Numbered from the stretch's first letter, positions 52,467 to 61,977 are shown. The stretch: DNA of 64,000 bases from Streptomyces sp. Tue 6430 (GCA_021568835.1 JAKGSH010000010.1:558001-622000), one strand, 5' to 3'. The notes: generated by a model from the sequence alone, not told the origin. Program-made: numbers and translations.

Positions 52467-53414
52467 CTACCCTCGCGTGAGCGACAGCAGGTCCCGGGCC
52501 GGGCCCGTGGGGCGGTGGCCCGTGGGCCAGACCGCCCGGAGGTCCCGGGCCAGGCGGACGCCGTCCACCGGGACGGACACCAGGCGCCGCAGGCCCAGCT
52601 CCTCCCCACCACCAGCTCGCTCAGGACCGCCGGCCCGCGCCGCCGACCGCGGCCGCCTTCACCGCCGTCGTCGAGGACAGCTCGATCAGGGGGCGGGCCA
52701 GTCCGCCGAGGGCCGCGTCCAGGACCTGCCGTGTACCGGAGCCCTCCTCCCGCAGGATCAGCGGCGTCGAGGCCAGTTCCGGCGCGGACACCGCCCGCCG
52801 GCGCCGCGCCCACGGATGCGCCGGCGCGACGACGACGATCAGCCGGTCGTGGGCGATGACCGTCGAGTCCAGGCCGCCGGCACGCTGAGCCCCTCGACGA
52901 AACCGAGGTCGGCCTCGCCGGACAGCAGGCGCTCCGCCACCGCCGTCGAGTTGCCCGCGAGCAGCGACACCGCCGTGTCCGGGCGTTGCGCGCGCAGCGC
53001 GAGGAGCCAGCCGGGCAGCAGGTACTCGGCGATGGTCATGCTCGCCGCGACCCGCAGCCGCGAGTCGCGCCGGTCGCGCAGCGCCTGCGCGCCCGCGTCG
53101 AAGGCCGCCGCCGCCTCGACGATCCGCCGCGCCCAGTCGGTGACGAGCGCCCCGGCGTCGGTGAGCCGGGAACCGCGCGGGGAGCGGTCCACCAGGGCCA
53201 CCCCGAGCTGGCGTTCCATCGTGCGGATGCGGCTGCTCGCGGCCGGCTGGGTGATGCCCAGTTCGCGGGCGGCCGCCCCGAGGCTGCCGAGCCGGGCCAC
53301 GGCCAGCAGCAGCTCCAGGGCGCCGAGGTCGGGGACCCGGTGCGCGATCGAGCCGTCGGGCCGCTCCCCCGCGGGTTCGTGCGCGGGTTCGTGCGTCGTC
53401 TCGTCACCACTCAT
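52467..53414 (-). CDS. LysR family transcriptional regulator (three frame breaks)
   Basis: About 316 residues if repaired. N-terminal winged helix: ALELLLAVARLGSLGAAARE and LGITQPAASSRIRTMERQLG. The effector domain follows with LRVAASMTIAEYLLPGWLLA, ADLGFVEGLSVP and, after the first break, LDSTVIAHDRLIVVVAPAHP and TPLILREEGSGTRQVLDAAL. Breaks lie near 52876, 52650 and 52608; three single-base losses return to the start frame and end at TAG 52467 (RDLLSLTRG). Its divergent partner is a TDT transporter, the probable target. Confidence 0.8.
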
Positions 53415-53427
53415 AAAGTCAGCTTAT
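53413..53427. promoter_or_regulatory. LysR-type T-N11-A motif over the LysR start
   Basis: ATAAAGTCAGCTTAT contains T-N11-A with ATAA/TTAT dyad, overlapping the LysR start codon and about 58 bp upstream of the TDT transporter ATG. The position suits autorepression and divergent activation. Confidence 0.4.
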
Positions 53428-53484
53428 GCCCCCATAGAGTCATCGTCCCTGGTCGCGGGGGCGTCGGGACGGGACGGTGGGATC

Positions 53485-54683
53485 ATGGTCACCGCAGTCC
53501 AGCCCGCCCCCTCCCCCTTCCCTCCTCCGCCCCCGTCGCGGGCCCGCACCCACGCCCGCGTGCCACCGCCGTCCGCCATCTCGGCCCCCACTGGTACGCC
53601 ACGGTCATGGGCACCGCCGTGGTGGCGACGGCGGGCGCCGCGCTGCCCGCCCGCCCTCCGGGACTGCGCCCCGCCTGCGCGGCCGTCTGGGCGCTCTCCC
53701 TGGTCCTGCTGCTGACCCTGCTCACCGCCCGGGCCCTGCACTGGCGTCACCACCGCGACCAGGCCCGCGCCCATGTCCTGGACCCGGCGACGGTCCCGTT
53801 CTACGGCTGCCTGGCGATGGCGCTGGTCGCGGTCGGCGGCGGGACGCTCTCCGTCGGCCGGGACTGGATCGGCACCGGCGCGGCCGTGGCCCTCGACGCC
53901 GTGCTGTCCGGCGCCGGTACGGCGGTGGGGCTCGCGGCGGCCGTCGCCGTGCCGTACCTGATGGCCGTACGCCATCGGGTCGGGCCGGAGCAGGCCACAC
54001 CGGTGTGGCTGCTGCCGCTCGTCGCGCCGATGGTGCCGGCGGCGACGGGGCCGCGGCTGGTGCCGTACCTGCCGGCCGGGCAGGCCCGCGAGACGCTGCT
54101 GTTCGCGTGCTTCGCGCTGTTCGGGCTGAGTCTGCTCGCCACGCTGGTGATGCTGCCGCTGGTCTTCGCCCGGCTGGTCACGGGCGGGCCGCTGCCGCTC
54201 GCCCTCACGCCGACCCTGTTCCTGGTCCTGGGGCCGCTCGGGCAGTCGACGACGGCCGTCGGGGCGTTCGCGGAGGTCGCGCCCGCGGTGGTCCCGGCCG
54301 CGGACGGCCGGGCTCTCGCGGTCCTCGCCGTCCTGTACGGGGTGCCCGTCATGGGGTTCGCCCTGCTGTGGCTGTGCCTGGCCGGCGCCCACGTGGTGCG
54401 GGCCCGCCGGCGCGGAATGGGTTTCGCGATGACGTGGTGGGCGTTCACCTTCCCGGTCGGCACCTGTGTGACCGGCGCCGCGGCGCTGGCCCGGCACACC
54501 GGGCTGGTCGCGTACGGGGCGCTGGCCACCGCTCTGTACGTCGTGCTCGTGACCGCCTGGGTCGTCGTCACCGCGCACACCGTGCGGGGGCTGGTCAGCG
54601 GCGGGCTGCTCGCAGCGCCCCGGTCAGCACCTGGGGAGCCTCGGCGAGCGACGGGCCGTACCACGTCAGGTGCCGTCCGCTGA
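53485..54683 (+). CDS. TDT/TehA-SLAC1 family transporter (frameshifted)
   Basis: About 399 residues with ten hydrophobic segments. The family signature HLGPHWYATVMGTAVVATAG opens the membrane part, and WWAFTFPVGTCVTGAAALAR lies near the end. Members transport C4-dicarboxylates, sulfite or tellurite; which applies here is not clear. ATG 53485 gives a proline-rich N-terminus, and the frame breaks near 53570 before the first helix. The 3' end as read overlaps the convergent metal-receptor gene by 89 bp, so the true stop may be earlier. Confidence 0.8.
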
Positions 54684-55314
54684 CGAGGGCGCACGGCAGG
54701 CCGGGGAACGCCTCCGGGCCGTCGCCGGCGGTGAAGCGGTAGGGCTCGTCGGGGAGGACGACCAGGTCCGGGGCGGCCGCCCGCAGTTCCTGTGCCGTGA
54801 CCTTCGGATAGCGGTCCGGGTGGGCCGTGTACAGGTGGTCCACCCCGAGGCGGGCGAGGACGTCCCCGGCGAAGGTGTCGCGGCCCAGGACCATCCACGG
54901 CCGCCGCCAGACGGGTACGACGGCCGTGCGGCGCCGGCCGGGCGGTCGCGGGGCGCTCCAGGCCTCCTCGGCCTCGTCCAGCCAGCGGGGGCGCGAGCGG
55001 GCCCCGCAGGCCGCCAGCACGCGGGCCAGCTCGCGGAAGGCCTGCGGCACGTCCCGGACCTCGGTGACCAGGACCTCGATGCCGGCGTCCCGGAGGGCGG
55101 CGAGGTCCGGCGCGCGGTTCTCCTCCTCGTTGGCGATCACGAGATCGGGCGCGAGCGCGGCGATCCGGTCGGTCGCGGGGTTCTTGGTGCCGCCCACCCG
55201 GACGACGTCGAGGCCCGCCGGGTGGGTGCACCAGTCGGTGGCGCCGGCCAGGACGCCGGGCAGGGTGACGGCCACCGCCTCCGTGAGCGAGGGCACCAGG
55301 GAGACGGCCCGCAC
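54595..55314 (-). CDS. Helical-backbone metal receptor (BtuF/HutB-like), no signal peptide
   Basis: 239 residues. A periplasmic-binding-like fold with long linking helix: RAVSLVPSLTEAVAVTLPGV, LVIANEEENRAPDLAALRDA, GIEVLVTEVRDVPQAFRELA, and LRAAAPDLVVLPDEPYRFTA. No signal peptide or lipobox, and no permease or ATPase next to it, so it may be cytoplasmic. GTG 55314 overlaps the TAG of the upstream XRE-cupin gene by one base, so the two are coupled. The ligand is unknown (cobalamin, haem and siderophores are family options). Confidence 0.75.
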   Translation of the reverse strand: MRAVSLVPSLTEAVAVTLPGVLAGATDWCTHPAGLDVVRVGGTKNPATDRIAALAPDLVIANEEENRAPDLAALRDAGIEVLVTEVRDVPQAFRELARVLAACGARSRPRWLDEAEEAWSAPRPPGRRRTAVVPVWRRPWMVLGRDTFAGDVLARLGVDHLYTAHPDRYPKVTAQELRAAAPDLVVLPDEPYRFTAGDGPEAFPGLPCALVSGRHLTWYGPSLAEAPQVLTGALRAARR

Positions 55315-55880
55315 TACCGCTTGCGGTCCCGGACCGCCTCGATGTGCTCCGCCACGGCGACGACCACGACCCGGGTGTCCGGCACGGTCGCGCGCCAGCG
55401 GTGCCGGACCCCGCCGGTGAGGTACAGGGTGTCGCCGCGGCCGAGACGGTAGGCCCGGCCCTCGGCCTCGATCTCCACCGCGCCGTCGGCGACGTACATC
55501 AACTGGTCGTTGCGGTACTGGAACTCGCGGCCGGCCTCGTGGTCGCCGGTGAACTCCGAGGCGTGCATCTGGTGGTGGCCGCGGACCAGCGAGCGGGAGC
55601 GCGGACCGGGTCCGGGCTCGGTGGCCTCGGCGCGCACGACGTCGACGCTGCACGCCGGGTCGGCGGCGGCGAGGAGTTCGACGGCCGTGGTGCGCAGGGC
55701 GTCGGCGACCTTCTCCAGGGAGCCGGTGCTGGGCCGCGCCCGGTCGTTCTCGATCTGGCTCAGGAACGGGACCGACAGCCCGCTGCGCTCGGCCACGATG
55801 GCGAGCGTGAGGTCCAGGGACCGGCGCCGCCGCCGGACGGCCGCGCCCACCCGGAGCGGCTGTTCTTTGTGGTCGCCCAT
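55314..55880 (-). CDS. XRE family regulator with cupin domain
   Basis: 188 residues: HTH LTLAIVAERSGLSVPFLSQIENDRARPS at about residues 24-51 (key span AERSGLSVPFLSQIENDR), then a cupin barrel with FQYRNDQLMYVADGAVEIEA and RGDTLYLTGGVRHRWRATV. Such regulators sense small molecules through the cupin. ATG at 55880. It precedes and overlaps the metal-receptor gene. Effector unknown. Confidence 0.85.
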   Translation of the reverse strand: MGDHKEQPLRVGAAVRRRRRSLDLTLAIVAERSGLSVPFLSQIENDRARPSTGSLEKVADALRTTAVELLAAADPACSVDVVRAEATEPGPGPRSRSLVRGHHQMHASEFTGDHEAGREFQYRNDQLMYVADGAVEIEAEGRAYRLGRGDTLYLTGGVRHRWRATVPDTRVVVVAVAEHIEAVRDRKR

Positions 55881-56344
55881 CGCTTCGGCTCCCTCCTCCG
55901 CTCGTCGGTCCGATTGCCGAGTGCCCCGTCGCGGGCGCACGTCGTCTGATGGAGTTCTCTTGCACCCTACGCATGTTCGGCAAACCGTTTCACGGGCCCG
56001 TCACATCGAGGACATCCGGCGTCGCACGGGAAGTCACGGTTCACGCCAGTCGATCATCCGCGGGCGGGGGTGTTTCCCCTCGTCCTCCGGTTCAATGCCC
56101 GGCGGCCTCCCGGTGTTCCCGGGGCGTCCCCACGGCATTCGCGCGGCGTTCGCGCGGTGTGATCCGGCTGGTCGGGCGGCCGGTGCCGGCGGACGGCCGG
56201 CCGGCCGGTCCGGGCCCGGACGTGGCGCTGTGCGGTTGGCCGGATCCGTGCCGTGCGAACGGCGGCGCGGGGCGGGCCCCGGCGCACGTCCTGTGGAGGT
56301 GCGCCGGCGCCCGCCCCGCGCGGGACGGCCCGGGTGCTGTCAGG
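55881..56344. other. 464-bp gene-free stretch
   Basis: Holds the upstream region of the XRE-cupin gene, then GC-rich sequence with no family-like frame, and from 56265 the terminator of the betaine transporter operon. Confidence 0.5.
56265..56321 (-). terminator. Terminator of the betaine transporter operon
   Basis: A 23-bp stem with one mismatch (56265-56287 with 56299-56321) and an 11-nt loop, 24 bp past the stop of the fused permease/binding protein. Confidence 0.8.
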
Positions 56345-58156
56345 TCACCCGGCCGCCCTGCTCTTCTCCCCCGCTCCGCCGACCGGTACCCACCGGTCGA
56401 GCAGGCCGGGATTCTCCTTCAGCCAGGCGCGGACGGCTTCCTGCTCCTTGCCCTTGCCGGCCTTCTGGATGCGCGCCTCCAGGCCGGTGAGCTGCTCCTC
56501 GGTCATGGAGAAGTCCTTCAGCCAGGCGCCGACCTCGGGGTGGTCGGCGGCGAAGCCCTCGCGGGACAGGGTGTGCACGCCGTCGCCCTCGCCCCAGGCG
56601 CCCCGGGGGTCCTTCAGTTTCTTCAGGTCGTACTCGCTGTAGGCCCAGTGCGGCGACCAGAGCGTGACGACGATCGGGTCCTTCCTGGCGTACGCCCGCT
56701 TCAGCTCGGCGAGCATCGCCGGGGTCGAACCGTCGACGACCCGGTAGCCGTCGAGGCCGTACTCCTCGACGACCTTGTCCTTGAGCAGGCCCATCATTCC
56801 GGCGCTGGGTTCGATGCCGGTGATCCGGCCGCCGAACTCGGCCGACTTCGCCTTCAGGTCGGCGAGGGTGTTCACGTCCTTCATGTACGCCGGGACGCTC
56901 AGCTCCAGGGACGTGGGGCCGTACCACGTGCCGAGGTCGTCGAGCCGGTCGCCGTACTTCTTCCAGTACTCGGCGTGCGTGGTGGGCAGCCAGGAGTCGG
57001 TCTGGAAGTCGACCTGACCGGTGGCGAGGCCGGTGTAGAGGGGGGCGGCGGCGTACTGGGTGGTCTTCACCTCGAAGCCGCGCTCCTCCAGCAGTTCCTT
57101 CCACAGGTAGGTGGAGGCGATGCCCTCGTCCCAGGGGATGTAGCCGATGGTGATCTCCTCGCCCTTGCCGACGTCCGTGGCGGAGGCCTCGGCGGTGCCG
57201 GAGTTCGAGCCGAAGACGCCCATGCCGCCGGCGACGAGCGCGAGGACGACCACGCCGACCACGGCCACGGCCGGGCGGGGGCGGTGGCTCCACACGGTGG
57301 GGCGGGCCTTGGCGGCGGCGCGGCGGCCGAGCGGGGAGATGCGGGTGCCGAGGGCGCCGGTCATGCGGTCCAGGTAGATGGCGAGCACGACGATGCCGAG
57401 GCCGGCCTCGAAGCCGAGGCCGATGTCGAGCCGGCCGATGGCCTCGTTGACGGAGCCGCCGAGGCCGCCGGTGCCGACCATGCCGGCGATGACGACCATC
57501 GACAGGCCGAGCATGATGACCTGGTTGACGCCCGCCATGATCGTCGGCAGGGCGAGCGGCAGCTGGACCCGCCAGAGGGTGTCACGGGGCGTCGTGCCGA
57601 AGGCCTCCGCCGCCTCGACGAGTTCGGCGTCGACCTGGCGGATGCCGAGTTCGGTCATGCGCACGCCGGGGGCGAGCGCGAAGATCAGGGTGGCGATCAC
57701 GCCGGCGGGCACGCCCATGCCGAAGAAGAGGATCGCGGGGATCAGCAGAACCATCGACGGCATGGTCTGGAGCAGGTCCAGGACCGGCCGCAGGGCGGCG
57801 CTCACGGCCTGGGAGCGGGCCGCCCAGATGCCCAGCGGCACCGAGATCACCAGGGCGATCACCGTGGCGACGAGCACCAGCGACAGCGTGGACATCGCCT
57901 CCTCCCACAGGTCGAGGGAGTCGACGAGCGCGAACCCGGCGAAGCCGAGGACGCCCGCGACCAGGCCGCGCAGCCACCAGGCGAGGACGGCGAGGATGCC
58001 GGCGAGCAGCAGGGGTTCGGGGGCGGTGAGGACGGTGTCGATGCCGTCGTACATGCCTTCGACGACCGCCTTGACGGCGTCGAACAGCCAGGACATGTGG
58101 GTGACGAGCCAGTCCACGCCGGAGTCGACCCAGTCACCGAGGTGCAGCCTAGGCAC
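56345..58156 (-). CDS. Glycine betaine/proline ABC transporter, fused permease and substrate-binding protein
   Basis: 603 residues. The first 290 or so form the OpuAB/ProW permease with MetI-like helices (MSTLSLVLVATVIALVISVP, LQTMPSMVLLIPAILFFGMG, EAAEAFGTTPRDTLWRVQLP coupling loop). After a membrane segment (VAVVGVVVLALVAGGMGVF) comes an OpuAC-type binding domain (EITIGYIPWDEGIASTYLWK, DFQTDSWLPTTHAEYWKKYG, SPHWAYSEYDLKKLKDP). This is the OpuABC architecture known from Lactococcus. GTG 58156; the ATPase gene ends 6 bp upstream. Role: osmoprotectant uptake. Confidence 0.92.
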   Translation of the reverse strand: MPRLHLGDWVDSGVDWLVTHMSWLFDAVKAVVEGMYDGIDTVLTAPEPLLLAGILAVLAWWLRGLVAGVLGFAGFALVDSLDLWEEAMSTLSLVLVATVIALVISVPLGIWAARSQAVSAALRPVLDLLQTMPSMVLLIPAILFFGMGVPAGVIATLIFALAPGVRMTELGIRQVDAELVEAAEAFGTTPRDTLWRVQLPLALPTIMAGVNQVIMLGLSMVVIAGMVGTGGLGGSVNEAIGRLDIGLGFEAGLGIVVLAIYLDRMTGALGTRISPLGRRAAAKARPTVWSHRPRPAVAVVGVVVLALVAGGMGVFGSNSGTAEASATDVGKGEEITIGYIPWDEGIASTYLWKELLEERGFEVKTTQYAAAPLYTGLATGQVDFQTDSWLPTTHAEYWKKYGDRLDDLGTWYGPTSLELSVPAYMKDVNTLADLKAKSAEFGGRITGIEPSAGMMGLLKDKVVEEYGLDGYRVVDGSTPAMLAELKRAYARKDPIVVTLWSPHWAYSEYDLKKLKDPRGAWGEGDGVHTLSREGFAADHPEVGAWLKDFSMTEEQLTGLEARIQKAGKGKEQEAVRAWLKENPGLLDRWVPVGGAGEKSRAAG

Positions 58157-58162
58157 GGGCGG

Positions 58163-59230
58163 TCACCTTCCCCCGTCGCGCGGGTCGGCACAGGCGGTGG
58201 GCTCCCCGTGTTCGTCGCCGAGGAAGCCGACGAGGCGCCGGCGCGGGACCACTCCGACGAGTTCGCGCCGCGCGTTCACGACGGCGACCGGGTGCGTCGT
58301 GCGGGCGCTGAGCGCGCACAGCTCGGTGAAGGGGGTGTCGGGGTCCGCGGTGGCGCAGCCGCAGTCGGCCTCGTCGCCGCGGACGGCGGTGTCCATGACC
58401 GCGGACGCGGTCAGTACGCGGGAGCGGTCGACGTCCTGGATGAAGGAGGCGACGTAGTCGTCGGCCGGGCGGACGAGGATGTCCTCGGCGGTGCCGTTCT
58501 GCACGATGCGGCCGTCGCGCATGACGGCGATGCGGTCGCCCAGGCGCATGGCCTCGTTGAGGTCGTGGGTGATGAAGACGATCGTCTTCTTCAGGGTCTT
58601 CTGGAGCGTGAGCAGCTGGTCCTGCATGTCGCGGCGGATCAGCGGGTCCAGCGCGCTGAAGGACTCGTCCATCAGGAGCAGGTCGGCGTCGGTGGCGAGG
58701 GCGCGGGCGAGTCCCACCCGCTGCTGCATGCCGCCGGACAGCTCGTCCGGCCAGGACTTCTCCCAGCCGGCCAGGCCGCACAGCCGCAGGGCCTCGCCGG
58801 CGCGCTCCTCGCGTTCGGCGCGCGGGACGCCCTGCACGGCGAGGCCGTAGCCGACGTTGTCGAGGACGCTGCGGTGCGGGAAGAGCGCGAAGTGCTGGAA
58901 GACCATGCTGATCTTCCGGGCGCGGACCTCGCGCAGTTCGCGGTCGCCGAGCGCGGTCAGGTCCTCGCCGTCGAAGAGGACGCGTCCCGCGGTGGGCTCC
59001 AGCAGTCCGTTGAGCATGCGCAGCAGGGTGGACTTCCCGGAGCCGGACAGGCCCATGACGACGAAGATCTGGCCGGGGTCCACGGTGAAGGAGGCGTCGA
59101 TGACGGCGGCGGTGGTGCCGTCGGCCCGCAGCTCGTCCCGGTCGGCGCCGCGGCGCAACCGCTCGACCGCCTCGTCCTGTCGTCTGCCGAACACCTTGTA
59201 CAGGTGATCGGCTTCCAGCCTGGAGGACAC
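58163..59230 (-). CDS. Glycine betaine/proline ABC transporter ATP-binding protein
   Basis: 355 residues of the ProV/OpuAA type. Walker A VMGLSGSGKSTLLRMLNGL, Q-loop MVFQHFALFPHRSVLDNVG, signature ELSGGMQQRVGLARALA, Walker B LLLMDESFSALDP, H-loop VFITHDLNEA. The C-terminal third resembles a CBS module (DVDRSRVLTASAVMD, HPVAVVNARRELVGVVP), which in OpuA senses ionic strength. GTG 59230 (VSSRLEADHLYKVFG). It forms a two-gene operon with the fused permease/binding protein. Confidence 0.92.
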   Translation of the reverse strand: MSSRLEADHLYKVFGRRQDEAVERLRRGADRDELRADGTTAAVIDASFTVDPGQIFVVMGLSGSGKSTLLRMLNGLLEPTAGRVLFDGEDLTALGDRELREVRARKISMVFQHFALFPHRSVLDNVGYGLAVQGVPRAEREERAGEALRLCGLAGWEKSWPDELSGGMQQRVGLARALATDADLLLMDESFSALDPLIRRDMQDQLLTLQKTLKKTIVFITHDLNEAMRLGDRIAVMRDGRIVQNGTAEDILVRPADDYVASFIQDVDRSRVLTASAVMDTAVRGDEADCGCATADPDTPFTELCALSARTTHPVAVVNARRELVGVVPRRRLVGFLGDEHGEPTACADPRDGGR

Positions 59231-59446
59231 ACGTACCTTCTCTGGTCGGGGGCAGGGACGGGAGCGGCGGCGGGGCCGGGTGCGGCCCGCCGGACGTTCA
59301 CAACAGTTGAATGTGCAACCGGCACCGCTCCGACGCGGCACCTGCCCCGGACCGGCATGGGCAAACACGCCCGTGGGCCAGTTCACAGACCCTTCACACC
59401 TGCCACGGGAGTGAATCGCGGCGGCCGCCCGCCGGGCCGGTGCGGC

Positions 59447-60379
59447 ATGATGCGTGGCGTGACCGGACGACTGATGCTCCTCGACACCGCCTCCCTGTAT
59501 TTCCGTGCCTACTTCGGTGTCCCCGACTCCGTGAAGGCCCCGGACGGCACGCCGGTGAACGCCGTGCGCGGGCTGCTGGACTTCATCGACCGCCTGGTCA
59601 AGGACCACCGGCCCGACGAGCTGGTCGCCTGTATGGACGCCGACTGGCGGCCGCGGTGGCGGGTCGACCTCATCCCCTCCTACAAGGCGCACCGGGTCGC
59701 CGAGGAGCACGAGGCGGGCCCGGACGAGGAGCAGGTGCCCGACACGCTCTCCCCGCAGGTGCCGGTGATCGAGGCGGTCCTGGACGCGCTGGGCATCGCC
59801 CGCGTCGGCGTCGCCGGCTACGAGGCGGACGACGTGATCGGCACCTTCACCGCGCGCGCGAAGGGCCCGGTCGACATCGTCACCGGCGACCGCGACCTGT
59901 ACCAGCTGGTGGACGACGCGCGCGGGGTGCGGGTGCTGTACCCGCTGAAGGGCGTCGGCACGCTGCAGACCACGGACGAGGCGTGGCTGCGCGAGAAGTA
60001 TGGCGTCGACGGGCGCGGGTACGCGGATCTGGCGCTGCTGCGCGGCGATCCGAGCGACGGTCTGCCCGGCGTGCCGGGCATCGGCGAGAAGACGGCGGCC
60101 AAGCTGCTGGCCGAGTTCGGCGACCTGGCCGGGATCCTGGCGGCGGTCGACGACCCCGAGGCCCGGCTCACGCCCACGCAGCGCAAGCGGCTCGGCGAGG
60201 CCGGGCCCTACCTCGCCGTCGCGCCGAAGGTGGTCAGGGTCGCCGACGACGTTCCGCTGCCGGCGGTGACGACGCGGCTCCCGCGTGCCGCACGGGAACC
60301 CGCGGAGCTGGCGGAGCTGGCGGAGCGCTGGGGGCTGGGCGGGTCGCTGCAGCGGCTGCTGACCACGCTCGGCGCGTAG
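59447..60379 (+). CDS. 5'-3' exonuclease (DNA polymerase I N-domain-like)
   Basis: Up to 310 residues. PIN-like nuclease: LMLLDTASLYFRAYFGVPD, CMDADWRPRWRVDLIPSYKA, GYEADDVIGTFTARA, VTGDRDLYQLVDDARG with metal Asp residues, and the helix-3-turn-helix GDPSDGLPGVPGIGEKTAAK. It is a stand-alone flap/5' exonuclease separate from PolA, with likely roles in Okazaki fragment or repair processing. Starts at ATG 59447, ATG 59450 or GTG 59459 are all possible; no clear ribosome site decides. Divergent from the betaine operon. Confidence 0.9.
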   Translation: MMRGVTGRLMLLDTASLYFRAYFGVPDSVKAPDGTPVNAVRGLLDFIDRLVKDHRPDELVACMDADWRPRWRVDLIPSYKAHRVAEEHEAGPDEEQVPDTLSPQVPVIEAVLDALGIARVGVAGYEADDVIGTFTARAKGPVDIVTGDRDLYQLVDDARGVRVLYPLKGVGTLQTTDEAWLREKYGVDGRGYADLALLRGDPSDGLPGVPGIGEKTAAKLLAEFGDLAGILAAVDDPEARLTPTQRKRLGEAGPYLAVAPKVVRVADDVPLPAVTTRLPRAAREPAELAELAERWGLGGSLQRLLTTLGA

Positions 60380-60433
60380 GCGTCGGTTCCGCGAGCGGGG
60401 CCTCGCGGTGGGGTGCCGCGGCGGCACGAGATG

Positions 60434-60452
60434 CTAACTTAGGCAAACCTAA
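60434..60452 (+). promoter_or_regulatory. Iron box (DmdR1/DtxR type)
   Basis: CTAACTTAGGCAAACCTAA matches the 19-bp TTAGGTTAGGCTCACCTAA consensus at most positions and lies 24 bp before the ATG of the siderophore-interacting protein. Iron repression is expected. Confidence 0.75.
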
Positions 60453-60476
60453 CCAACAAAGGCTCGGGAGGCCGTC

Positions 60477-61321
60477 ATGGCAGAACGTCCGGCACGGAAG
60501 CCCCGGAAGCCCCGTTCCGCGCGGGTCGTCCGCACCGAACGGCTCACCCCCCACATGCAGCGCGTCGTCCTCGGCGGGGAGGGGTTGGCCGGGTTCCCCG
60601 CCGGCACCTGCACCGACCACTACGTGAAGCTGCTGTTCGGACCTGAGGGCGTGACCTACCCGGAGCCCTTCGACCTGGAGCACATCCGCGCGGAGTTCCC
60701 CGCGAGCAGTGGCCCGTGACGCGGACGTACACCGTGCGCCGCTGGGACGCCGAGCACCGCGAGCTGACCCTGGACTTCGTCCTGCACGGCGACGAGGGCC
60801 TCGCCGGGCCGTGGGCGGCCCGCGTCCGGCCGGGCGAGACCGTCCGCTTCATGGGCCCCGGTGGCGCCTACGCCCCCGACCCGGCCGCCGACTGGCATCT
60901 GCTGGCCGGTGACGAGAGCGCGCTGCCCGCCATCGCGGCGGCGCTGGAGTCGCTGCCCGCCGGCACCGTGGCGCACGCCTTCATCGAGGTCTCCGGGCCC
61001 GAGGAGGAGCAGAAGATCGACTCCGACGTGGAGGTCGTCTGGCTGCACCGCGGCGATCGTCCGGTCGGCGAGCGGCTCGTGGAGGCCGTCCGCGCACTGG
61101 AGTTCCCCGAGGGCCGGCTGCACGCCTTCGTGCACGGCGAGGCCACCTTCGTGAAGGAGCTGCGCAAGCTGCTGCGGGTCGAGCTGCAGGTCCCCCGCGA
61201 GGACCTGTCGGTGTCCGGGTACTGGCGGCTCGGTCACGACGAGGACGGCTGGCAGGCCGGCAAGCGGGAGTGGAACGCGCGCGTGGAGGCCGAACAGGAG
61301 AACGCCACGCCGGCCGCCTGA
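60477..61321 (+). CDS. Siderophore-interacting protein / ferric-siderophore reductase (frameshifted)
   Basis: About 281 residues. FAD-binding part: RVVRTERLTPHMQRVVLGGE, TYTVRRWDAEHRELTLDFVL and FMGPGGAYAPDPAADWHLLA. NAD(P)-side domain: GDESALPAIAAALESLPAGT, HAFVHGEATFVKELRKLLR, end LSVSGYWRLGHDEDGWQAGK. It reduces imported Fe(III)-siderophores in the cytoplasm. The frame breaks near 60706 (EFP|REQWPVTRTYTVR). ATG 60477 with CGGGAGG upstream. An iron box immediately precedes it; no siderophore transporter is adjacent. Confidence 0.9.
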
Positions 61322-61395
61322 CGCCGGGACGGACGGCCGAGGCGGACGGCCGAGGCGGACGGGCCCGGCCGCCCAGGGCCTGGGCCCGGGCCCGG

Positions 61396-61977
61396 TCAGT
61401 CGCCCCGCACCCGGGCGTGCAGGTGCATGTCGTGCCAGCCGTCCTGGTGCAGGCCCGCGCTGCGTTTGGTGCCCTCCAGGAGGAAGCCGGCCCTGGCGGC
61501 CACGCGGCAGGAGGCCTCGTTGGCCGTGGCGTGCAGCAGTTCCAGGCGGTGGAAGCCGACCTCGTCCAGGGCCCACCGCGACAGGGCGCTCGTGGCGCGG
61601 GCGGCCACCCGCCGGCCCCGGGCGGCCGCCGTGGTCCAGTAGGCCACCTCGGCCACGCCGTCGCCGAGTTCGATGCCGCGCAGCGCCACGCGTCCGCGCA
61701 GCGCGTCGGTGGCCGCGTCGACGACGGCCCACTGGGCGGTCCGCTCCCCGGCCCACTCGGTCAGCCACTCCTCGATCCAGCCGGTGACCTCGGCGACGGA
61801 GTCGGCGGCCCGGACGTGCCACCGGTGCAGCAGCGGGTCCTGGAAGGCGGCGTGGACGGCGGGCGCGTCCGTGGCCCGCCAGGGCCGCAGGAGAAGACCG
61901 TCGCCGGTGGACAGGACCGGTTGCGGGGACGTGGCGAGGGCGCCGGCGGGGAGGACGGGATCAGTCAGAAAGGGCAT
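61396..61977 (-). CDS. GNAT family N-acetyltransferase (RimJ/RimL-like)
   Basis: 193 residues: GDGLLLRPWRATDAPAVHAA, GRVALRGIELGDGVAEVAYW, acetyl-CoA loop TTAAARGRRVAARATSALSR, and LELLHATANEASCRVAARAG FLLEG at the end, the RimJ/RimL pattern (VNxxNxxSxxVAxKxGF). Probable acetylation of an amino group on a protein, antibiotic or small molecule; unresolved. ATG 61977. Divergent from the pseudouridine synthase gene and convergent with the siderophore reductase. Confidence 0.88.
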   Translation of the reverse strand: MPFLTDPVLPAGALATSPQPVLSTGDGLLLRPWRATDAPAVHAAFQDPLLHRWHVRAADSVAEVTGWIEEWLTEWAGERTAQWAVVDAATDALRGRVALRGIELGDGVAEVAYWTTAAARGRRVAARATSALSRWALDEVGFHRLELLHATANEASCRVAARAGFLLEGTKRSAGLHQDGWHDMHLHARVRGD

